Part shown: positions 36,137 through 43,173 of the stretch, one piece after another | How positions within the stretch are numbered: position 1 is the first letter of the stretch | Layout: every line of letters starts with the position of its first letter | The notes under the pieces: model-generated | Seen by the model: only the letters and a program-made list of their open reading frames with translations | Told to the model about the DNA's origin: nothing | Database searches by the model: none | NCBI RefSeq assembly: GCF_023896955.1 | Contig: NZ_JAMHIW010000003.1 | Span: 434,001 to 498,000 of the forward strand | DNA length: 64,000 bases | DNA from: Micromonospora sp. RHAY321 | GTDB lineage: Bacteria > Actinomycetota > Actinomycetes > Mycobacteriales > Micromonosporaceae | Direction of reading: 5' to 3' | Position numbers and translations under genes: made by a program

Positions 36137-38443
36137 TTGAGGAGACGAGTCACAGCCGGTCTGGCCACTGCCACGGCCGCGCTGCTGGCGGCGGGAGTCG
36201 TGGCGACGCCGGCCTCCGGCGCCCCGGCGGCGGGCCCGACCCCCGGTTCCGACAAGGCGAAGCAGAGCAGGGACAACCTCCCGGATCCGATGGCGGATCA
36301 GCAGCGGGAGGTCCGGAAGCAGGCCATCGCCGACCTGCTCGCCGGCAAGGCCAAGCTCCAGACGCGCAACGGCTCGAAGGTCATCCAGGTCAAGGACGAC
36401 CTGTTCGTCGAGTACCAGCAGCCGCCGAAGACCGACCCCATCTTCACGATGCTGGTCAACTTCGGCACGCAGACCGACCCCCGCACCGGCGGCACCCCCG
36501 GCCCCGTGGTCAACCAGATCCAGGAGCCGGACCGCAACTGGGACGGCAACGCCACCGACGACAACAGCACCCTCTGGCGGCCCGACTTCCACCGGGAGCA
36601 CTACCAGGAGATGTTCTACGGCGACGGCGAGTCGATGCGGGACTTCTACCTGAAGCAGTCCGGCGGCCGGTACACCGTCAGCGGCGACGTCACCGACTGG
36701 GTGACCGTGCCGTTCAACGAGGCGCGGTACGGCAGCAACGCCATCCCGGAGAGCGACGGCTCCTGGAACTTCGTCAAGGACAGCGCCACCTCCTGGTACG
36801 AGTCGCAGGTCGAGGCGGGCAAGACCCCGGAGCAGATCAAGCAGTACCTGGCCCAGTTCGACATCTGGGACCGGTACGACTTCGACGGCGACGGGGACTT
36901 CAACGAGCCCGACGGCTACATCGACCACTTCCAGGCGGTGCACGCGGGCGAGGGCGAGGAGGCCGGCGGCGGCGCCCAGGGCGAGGACGCCATCTGGTCG
37001 CACCGCTGGGCGGCGTACCCCAACCTGGCCGGCACCGCGGGCCCGACCGGCAACAAGGCCGGCGGTGTGCAGATCGGTGACACCGGGATGTGGATCCGCG
37101 ACTACACCACCGAGCCGGAGAACGGCGGGTTGGGCGTCTTCGCCCACGAGTACGGCCACGACCTGGGCCTGCCGGACCTCTACGACACCGCGGGCGGCGA
37201 CAACGGCGTCGGCTTCTGGAGCCTGATGTCCTCCGGTTCGTGGCTGAGCCACGGCACCGACGACATCGGCTCGACCCCGGGCTACATGGACCCGTGGTCG
37301 AAGCTCTTCCTCGGCTGGCTCAACCACTCCACCGTCGAGTACGGCAAGGGCACCACCCAGGTGACCCTCGGCCCGGCCGGCGACAGTGACGGGCCGAAGG
37401 CCCAGGCGGTGGTCGTCAACCTGCCGTCGCAGACCCAGACGACCAGCTACAACACGCCGTACGGCGGGTCGAACGAGTGGTGGGGCGGCAGCGCCGACGA
37501 CCTGAACACCACGCTGACCCGTCAGCTGGACCTGACCGGTACGACCACCGCGTCGATCACCGCGAAGGCCTGGTACGACATCGAGGAGGACTACGACTAC
37601 CTCTACGCAGAGGTGTCGACCGACGGTGGCGCGAGCTGGACGGCGCTCACCAACTCGCTGGTGGACGCCGGCGAGACCGGGGTGGACGGCTCCACCAGCG
37701 GCAACTGGGTGGACCTGAACTACGACCTGTCGGCGTACGCCGGGCAGACGGTGCAGTTCCGCTACCGCTACCAGACCGACGGCGGCGTGCACCTCGCCGG
37801 CGCGTTCCTGGACAACGTCTCGCTGGTCAAGGGCGGTGCCACCGCATGGACCGACGACGCGGAGACCCTGGCTGCGGAGTGGACCGCCAAGGGCTTCACC
37901 CGGATGGGTGGCGCGGTGACCGCCACGTACCCCCGCTTCTACATCGCGGAGAACCGCAGCTACGTCGGCTACGACGACACCCTGCGGACCGGTGGGTACA
38001 ACTACGGTTTCACCAACACCCGGCCGAACTGGGTGGAGCGGTTCGCGAACCAGCCCGGCATGCTGGTCTGGTACGTGAACTACGCCTACGGCGACAACAA
38101 CACCTCGGAGCACCCGGGCTTCGGCCTGAACCTCCCGGTGGACGTCCGTCCGGGAGCGATCACGGTCAAGGGCCAGGGCACGATCACCAACCGGCGCAAC
38201 GGCTTCGACGGCACCTTCAGCCGATTCGCCAAGCCCGCGCAGACCTTCCACCTCAACGGGGTGGCGACCACGCTGCCGACGCTGAAGGCCAACCCGGTCT
38301 TCGACGACAGCGCGGTGAACCGCTACTGGACGCCGGGCAACGAGCAGAACTCGGTCAAGGTGGCGGGAAGCGGCACCCGGATCGAGATCGTCAAGCAGGG
38401 CACGCAGCCCACCGATGAGATGGTTGTGCGGATCAGAAACTGA
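36137..38443 (+). CDS. Secreted M6-family metalloprotease (immune inhibitor A type), copy 2
   Basis: 768 residues, starting at TTG (read MRRRVTAGLA). The rare start is supported by an AAAGGAGG 6 bases upstream and by a normal signal peptide right after it (ATAALLAAGVVATPASGAPA). The catalytic motif is FAHEYGHDLGLPDLYD (His337, Glu338, His341) followed by GFWSLMSSGSW. Downstream domains contain EEDYDYLYAEVSTDGGASWT and DLSAYAGQTVQFRYRYQTDG, the same beta-sandwich found in copy 1. DGDGDFNEPDGYIDHF upstream of the HExxH looks like a calcium loop (DFDGDGDFNEPDG). It has its own terminator and a long upstream region, so it is probably regulated apart from copies 1 and 3. Confidence 0.95.
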   Translation: MRRRVTAGLATATAALLAAGVVATPASGAPAAGPTPGSDKAKQSRDNLPDPMADQQREVRKQAIADLLAGKAKLQTRNGSKVIQVKDDLFVEYQQPPKTDPIFTMLVNFGTQTDPRTGGTPGPVVNQIQEPDRNWDGNATDDNSTLWRPDFHREHYQEMFYGDGESMRDFYLKQSGGRYTVSGDVTDWVTVPFNEARYGSNAIPESDGSWNFVKDSATSWYESQVEAGKTPEQIKQYLAQFDIWDRYDFDGDGDFNEPDGYIDHFQAVHAGEGEEAGGGAQGEDAIWSHRWAAYPNLAGTAGPTGNKAGGVQIGDTGMWIRDYTTEPENGGLGVFAHEYGHDLGLPDLYDTAGGDNGVGFWSLMSSGSWLSHGTDDIGSTPGYMDPWSKLFLGWLNHSTVEYGKGTTQVTLGPAGDSDGPKAQAVVVNLPSQTQTTSYNTPYGGSNEWWGGSADDLNTTLTRQLDLTGTTTASITAKAWYDIEEDYDYLYAEVSTDGGASWTALTNSLVDAGETGVDGSTSGNWVDLNYDLSAYAGQTVQFRYRYQTDGGVHLAGAFLDNVSLVKGGATAWTDDAETLAAEWTAKGFTRMGGAVTATYPRFYIAENRSYVGYDDTLRTGGYNYGFTNTRPNWVERFANQPGMLVWYVNYAYGDNNTSEHPGFGLNLPVDVRPGAITVKGQGTITNRRNGFDGTFSRFAKPAQTFHLNGVATTLPTLKANPVFDDSAVNRYWTPGNEQNSVKVAGSGTRIEIVKQGTQPTDEMVVRIRN

Positions 38444-38456
38444 TCACTCAGTGCGG

Positions 38457-38492
38457 AGTGGGGCCGGTGGCGGATACGCCGCCGGCCCCACT
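38457..38492 (+). terminator. Terminator of M6 copy 2
   Basis: 16-bp stem (AGTGGGGCCGGTGGCG against CGCCGCCGGCCCCACT, one G-T pair) with a GATA loop, 13 bases after the stop. Confidence 0.88.
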
Positions 38493-38539
38493 GTCGTATG
38501 CCCGATCACATTGATCGAAATCTGTCACTGTCAAACGCT

Positions 38540-38563
38540 GCTGACCGATCCAGCCTGGTCAGC
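38540..38563. promoter_or_regulatory. Inverted repeat in the upstream region of M6 copy 3
   Basis: Arms GCTGACC and GGTCAGC with a 10-base centre, about 190 bases before the start of copy 3. It is a possible regulator site; the 260 bases between the copy 2 terminator and the copy 3 start hold no gene. Confidence 0.3.
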
Positions 38564-38677
38564 GTCGCAGATGAAGGGCAGGGGTGTGACGGCGGAAGGC
38601 ATTCCCAACAAAATCTTGCAATAAATCGACGCACGCATCTTCCCACCTGTCCCGCCAGTGTCTATGTTCACCATTGG

Positions 38678-38691
38678 TCCCACTAGTGGGA
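38678..38691. promoter_or_regulatory. 14-bp perfect palindrome before M6 copy 3, candidate operator
   Basis: TCCCACTAGTGGGA is a perfect palindrome with no spacer, 60 bases upstream of the GTG start of copy 3, within a locally A/T-richer promoter region. It is a likely binding site for a dimeric regulator; I cannot name the regulator. Confidence 0.45.
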
Positions 38692-38750
38692 TCGATCTGT
38701 CACCGGCCCGTACCCCCGTTGGGCCGGTTCCCTCACACCGGAGGTACCAC

Positions 38751-41191
38751 GTGCGCAAAGTCGCAGTGGGTCTGCTCGGGCTTTCGCTGACAGCGACGGG
38801 GCTGGCGTTCGGACCGTCCGCCAGTGCCGCGCCGCAGCCGAAGTTGCCGACGGCCGCCCCGTCGGTCGCCGAGCCCGCCCATGCGGACCACGACCTGCCG
38901 AACCCGCTCGAGGACAAGCGGCGCGCGCTGCGCCAGGAGGGCCTGAGCGAGGTCCTCTCCGGCAAGTCCAAAGCAGAGAAGATCAACGGCAGCACGGTCG
39001 TCAAGGTGGGCAAGACCCAGTCCGACGGGGCCACCGCCCGCACCACCGGGGCGGGCACGGCTCAGACGGAGGACCAGTACGTCGAGCTCTCCCGCGAGCG
39101 GACCGACAAGATCTTCGTGATCCTCGCCGAGTTCGGTAACGAGCGGCACCCGGACTTCCCGGACAAGAACATCGACCCCAACACCGCGGGGCCGACCAAG
39201 TTCGACGGGCCGCTGCACAACGAGATCCCGGCTCCCAACCGGGCGGTGGACAACTCCACCGTCTGGCAGCCGGACTTCAACGCCGACCACTACCGGCAGC
39301 TCTACTTCGGCACCAACCCCGGTGACGAGTCGCTGAAGCAGTACTACGAGGCCCAGTCCTCGGGTCGCTACAGCGTCGAGGGCGAGGTCACCGACTGGGT
39401 CAAGGTCAAGTACAACGAGGCCCGCTATGGTCGTTCCGACGACCCGGAGGCCGACGACGACCCGACCGGCGACCCCGCGGTCTGCGACAGCAACGTCTGC
39501 AGCAACACCTGGGACCTGGTCCGCGACGCCGCCAACCAGTGGGTCAAGGACCAGGAGGCCGCCGGCCGCACCGACGAGGAGATCGCGGCCGACGTCAAGT
39601 CGATGGACGAGTACGACCGGTACGACTTCGACGGCGACGGCAACTTCAACGAGTCGGACGGCTACATCGACCACTTCCAGATCGTCCACTCCGGCGGCGA
39701 CCAGGCCGACGGTGACCCGATCCAGGGTGAGGACTCCATCTGGAGCCACCGTTGGTACGCCTACGCGTCCGACCAGGGCAACACCGGCCCGGAGAACTTC
39801 CCGGCCGGCGGCACCGAGATCGGCGACACCGGCGTGTGGATCGGTGACTACACCATCCAGCCGGAGAACGGCGGCCGCAGCGTCTTCTACCACGAGTACG
39901 GCCACGACCTCGGTCTGCCGGACGACTACAAGTCATCAATGGTGGCGACAACAACAACGAGCACTGGACCCTGATGGCCCAGAGCCGGCTCGGTGCCAAG
40001 AACGACGGCGGCATCGGCGAGCGCGGTGGCGACCTCGGCGCGTGGAACAAGCTCCAGCTCGGCTGGCTCGACTACGACACGATCGGGCCGAACGAGAAGC
40101 GCACCGTGAAGCTCGGCCCGCAGGAGTACAACTCGCCGGAGGCGCAGGCCGCGGTGGTCAACCTCCCGCCGCGTGACTACACCTTCTCGAACGGCGCGCC
40201 GTTCGAGGGCAGCAAGCAGTTCTTCTCGGGCAACGAGGACGACCTGAACAGCACGATGACCCGGACGCTGGACCTCACCGGGAAGTCGTCGGCCGCCCTG
40301 ACCATGAAGGGTCGCTACAACATCGAGACCGGGTTCGACTACCTGTTCTTCGAGGCCTCGGTGGACGGCGGCAAGACCTGGGCGACCCTGCCCGGCACCG
40401 TCAACGGCAACCCGCTGAAGGAGATCTCCCCCGGGCGCTTCGCCCTGGACGGCTCCAGCAACGGCCAGTGGGTCGATGTCAACATCCCGATGAACTCCGT
40501 GGCGGGCAAGGTCGCGCAGTTCCGACTGCGCTACCAGACCGACGGTGGCCTGTCCCGGGGCGGCTTCTACGGTGACGCGATCACCGTGACCGCCGATGGT
40601 CAGACCGTGTTCACCGATGGTGCCGAGAACGGCGCCAACGGCTGGACCTTCGCCGGGAAGTTCGAGATCGCGGCGGCCACCTACACCAAGAAGTTCGCGA
40701 ACTACTACATCGCCGGCACCCGGTCGTACATCTCGTACGACAAGTACCTGAAGACCGGCCCGTACTTCTTTGGCTACGCGAACACCCGCCCGGACTACGT
40801 GGACCACTACGCGTACCAGGAGGGTCTGCTGATCTCCTACTGGAACCTGCGCTGGGCGGACAACGACACGTTCGAGCACCCGGGTGAAGGTCGGAACATG
40901 ATCATCGACGCGCACCCGCGGCCGCTCTACAACCTGACCGGTGCCCCCTGGCGGGCCCGCGTCCAGGTCTACGACGCGCCGTTCAGCCTGAAGAAGGCGG
41001 ACTCGTTCACGCTGCACGTCAACAGCGAGCCGCAGTACGTTCGTGGCCAGGCTGCGCAGCCGCTGTTCGACGACACCCAGCAGTACTGGTACCCGGAGCT
41101 GCCGAACCACGGCGTCAAGCTCCCGGCGACCGGCCGGAAGATCAAGGTTCTGTCCCAGGACGGCATCTACACCAACGTCCGCTTCTTCTGA
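38751..41191 (+). pseudogene. Secreted M6-family metalloprotease, copy 3, with one-base frameshift
   Basis: A GTG behind GGAGGTACCAC starts VRKVAVGLLGLSLTATGLAF, a signal peptide. The protein then follows copy 2 closely (TEWVK-like TDWVKVKYNEARYG, EYDRYDFDGDGNFNESDG) up to FYHEYGHDLGLPDDYKSS (His381, Glu382, His385). Between 39937 and 39938 one base is missing: the frame runs out after 17 more codons at a TGA, while the next frame continues with NGGDNNNEHWTLMAQSRLGA and stays open through WYPELPNHGVKLPATG to the end. Corrected length is about 813 residues. As written the product stops 24 residues after its zinc motif start, without the Met-turn. The rest of the frame is undamaged, so it is a recent mutation or a sequence error. 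Confidence 0.85.
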
Positions 41192-41219
41192 TCCTCGGAT
41201 CAGGCGGAACCCGCACCAC

Positions 41220-41256
41220 GGCGATGCCCGGGCAGGTCACCTGCCCGGGCATCGCC
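41220..41256 (+). terminator. Terminator of M6 copy 3
   Basis: Perfect 17-bp stem (GGCGATGCCCGGGCAGG and its complement) with a TCA loop, 28 bases after the stop. Confidence 0.9.
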
Positions 41257-41298
41257 CGTTACGGGAACCCCGAGGAGGCCCAGCGCGTCCGATCACCC

Positions 41299-41796
41299 GT
41301 GCACCCCCGAACCCGCACCACCCTGACCGGCGCCGGCCTGGCCACCCTGCTGGCGCTCACCGGCTGCGCCGGTGCCCGCAGCGGAGGAGACGCCGTGTCC
41401 GCCGAGCAGAGCCCGTCCGGCACCCCCTCGGACAGCGCACCAACCTCCGCCGCCGCTCCGACCGGTCCCAGCGACCCGACGCCGTCCTCCCCCGCCGGCC
41501 GTCCGTCGCGCGCACAGACTCCGCTGCCCACCCTGGGCCCGCCGACCGGACCGCCGCGCAACCCGACCGACGCGCGCAAGGCCAACGTGTTGGCCGGCCG
41601 GATCACCCGGGGCGGTGACGGCCCCTGCTACGGCCTGGTCACCGACGACGGCCGGCAGTACGCGCTGCACGGCACCGGCATGGGCACCTTCGCCGTCGGC
41701 ACGACCGTCCGGGTGACCGTGGGACCGGCCGACCGGACCGTCGACTGCGGCCCCGGCACGCCGGCCACCATCGTCACGATCAGCCCGGTGGGCTGA
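41299..41796 (+). CDS. Putative lipoprotein with Ser/Pro-rich linker
   Basis: 165 residues from a GTG (VHPRTRTTLTGAGLATLLAL). The lipobox is LTGC (Cys at about residue 24). A Ser/Pro/Thr-rich spacer of about 60 residues (SGTPSDSAPTSAAAPTGPSD) leads to a small C-terminal domain: VLAGRITRGGDGPCYGLVTD, YALHGTGMGTFAVGTTVRVT and VDCGPGTP with two Cys that may pair. Such a compact beta-barrel (a possible OB-like fold) with a Cys pair occurs in many actinobacterial lipoproteins of unknown function. No clear ribosome site lies next to the GTG; GAGGAGG is about 20 bases upstream, so the start is uncertain. Confidence 0.65.
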   Translation: MHPRTRTTLTGAGLATLLALTGCAGARSGGDAVSAEQSPSGTPSDSAPTSAAAPTGPSDPTPSSPAGRPSRAQTPLPTLGPPTGPPRNPTDARKANVLAGRITRGGDGPCYGLVTDDGRQYALHGTGMGTFAVGTTVRVTVGPADRTVDCGPGTPATIVTISPVG

Positions 41797-41873
41797 CCAC
41801 CGACGCCGCGCTCCCGACCCCACACCGGGCCGGCGAAAAGGCTGCTTACCGATGGGGTCCTAGGCTGTCAGCC

Positions 41874-42806
41874 ATGACCGACCAGCGCGGCGCGGCCGTC
41901 GACGAGTCCTGCGTCCTCACCGAGGGGCCGTGGACGCACCGCTTCGTCGGCGCCAACGGCAGCCGGTTCCACGTGGTCGAGGCCGGCACCGGGCCGATGG
42001 TGCTCTTCCTGCACGGCTTCCCCGAGCACTGGTGGGCGTGGCACGAGATGCTGCCGGCGGTCGCCGACGCCGGCTTCCGCGCGGTCGCCGTCGACCTGCG
42101 CGGCTACGGCGCCAGCGACAAGCCACCCCGGGGGTACGACGGCTACACGCTCGCCGCGGACATCGCCGGGTTGATCCGCGCACTCGGAGAGCGGTCGGCG
42201 ACGCTCGTGGGCAGCGGCGTCGGCGGCATGGTCGCGTGGACGGTGGCCTCGTTCCACCCGTCCCTGGTCCGCCGGCTGGTGGTGCTGGGAGCACCGCACC
42301 CGCTGCGGCTGCGCGCCGCCATCTTCGCCGACCCGCGCGGGCAGTTCGCCGCCTCCACCCCGGCGCTGAAGTTCCAGCTTCCCCGCTACGAGCACGTGCT
42401 GACCCGGGACGGCGCCACGGCCGTGGCGGAGATCCTGCGCCGCTGGGGCGGGCCCCGCTGGTTGGCCGGGCCGGCCTTCGAGGCGTACGCCGAGCGGTGC
42501 CGGGAGGCGATGCGCATCCCGCAGGCAGCGTTCTGCGCGCTGGAGGGGTACCGGTGGGCGTTCCGCTCGGTGCTGCGGCTGCACGGCTACCGGTTCGTCC
42601 GGCTGATGCAGAAGCCGCTGGTCACCCCGACCCTCCAGTTGCACGGCGCGCTGGACGTCGCCGCCCTGCCGCGTACCGCACTGGGCTCCGGCCGGTACGT
42701 CGTCGCCCCCTACGAGTGGCGGCTGCTCGACGGAGTGGGGCACTTCCCGCACCTGGAGGCCCCCGAGTTGGTGCTCGGCGAGATCCTGCGGTGGGCCAAG
42801 TCCTGA
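41874..42806 (+). CDS. Alpha/beta hydrolase of epoxide-hydrolase type lacking the nucleophile
   Basis: 310 residues. The oxyanion-hole motif is LFLHGFPEHWWAWHEMLPAV (44-63) and the second LRGYGASDKPPRGYDGYTLA, both typical of the epoxide hydrolase branch. At the nucleophile elbow the sequence is TLVGSGVGGMVAWT, so the position of Asp/Ser (VGHDWGG or GHSMGG) is Gly115. The late His is likely in GVGHFPHLEAPELV. Activity by the standard mechanism is not expected. It converges on the small T7SS-linked gene at 42811 with only 4 bases between stops. Another hydrolase with the same loss lies at 21.8 kb. Confidence 0.85.
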   Translation: MTDQRGAAVDESCVLTEGPWTHRFVGANGSRFHVVEAGTGPMVLFLHGFPEHWWAWHEMLPAVADAGFRAVAVDLRGYGASDKPPRGYDGYTLAADIAGLIRALGERSATLVGSGVGGMVAWTVASFHPSLVRRLVVLGAPHPLRLRAAIFADPRGQFAASTPALKFQLPRYEHVLTRDGATAVAEILRRWGGPRWLAGPAFEAYAERCREAMRIPQAAFCALEGYRWAFRSVLRLHGYRFVRLMQKPLVTPTLQLHGALDVAALPRTALGSGRYVVAPYEWRLLDGVGHFPHLEAPELVLGEILRWAKS

Positions 42807-42810
42807 ACGG

Positions 42811-43173
42811 TCAGACCCGCTGCTCCCGCAGGTCGGTGACCTCGGCGGCCGGCGCCCAACCCTGGTAGACGCCGAAGTCGAACACCTCCAGCCGCATGGC
42901 CTCGGCGACCGGCCAGCGGCCACCGGTGTACTCCACCCGCAGCCAGGCGTCGTGCTCACCGAGCACGATGAACGGCTGCCCCTGCCAGGTGCAGGTGGTC
43001 CGCACGTACGCCAGGTCCTCGACCTCGCTCGCCGGCAGCACCCGCACGTACCGGCCGGCGCGGACCTCCTCGAACCCCTCAGCGGGCTCGGGCTGGTACA
43101 GCCGGATGTCATCGCCGTCCGGGCTGGCCTGGTACTCCCGACCCTGCCAACGGGCCACGTAGCCGTCCCGCAT
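42811..43173 (-). CDS. Small protein coupled to the SseB-domain ESX-locus protein
   Basis: 120 residues from MRDGYVARWQGREYQASPDG. Predicted strand-rich, with several aromatic and acidic residues (VRLYQPEPAE-like IRLYQPEPAEGFEEV, VRTTCTWQGQPFIVLGEHDA, GGRWPVAEAMRLEVFDFGVY). There is no signal peptide or membrane helix. The ATG is joined to the stop of the 921-residue SseB-domain gene as TGATG, so the two are made in fixed ratio; a GTG one codon upstream is possible. I do not recognise the family. The arrangement is like that of a toxin with its immunity protein or an effector with its chaperone, but nothing in the sequence proves either. Confidence 0.75.
   Translation of the reverse strand: MRDGYVARWQGREYQASPDGDDIRLYQPEPAEGFEEVRAGRYVRVLPASEVEDLAYVRTTCTWQGQPFIVLGEHDAWLRVEYTGGRWPVAEAMRLEVFDFGVYQGWAPAAEVTDLREQRV

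Noticed and set aside
33042..38251. Long minus-strand frames of 924 and 725 codons opposite the first two M6 proteases
   Set aside because: Val/Arg/Gly/His-rich with no fold or motif; the plus-strand proteases have signal peptides and zinc motifs.
39925..39980. Programmed frameshift in the third M6 gene
   Set aside because: No slippery heptamer, no stop codon close to the shift site and no downstream hairpin; a mutation or sequence error explains it better.
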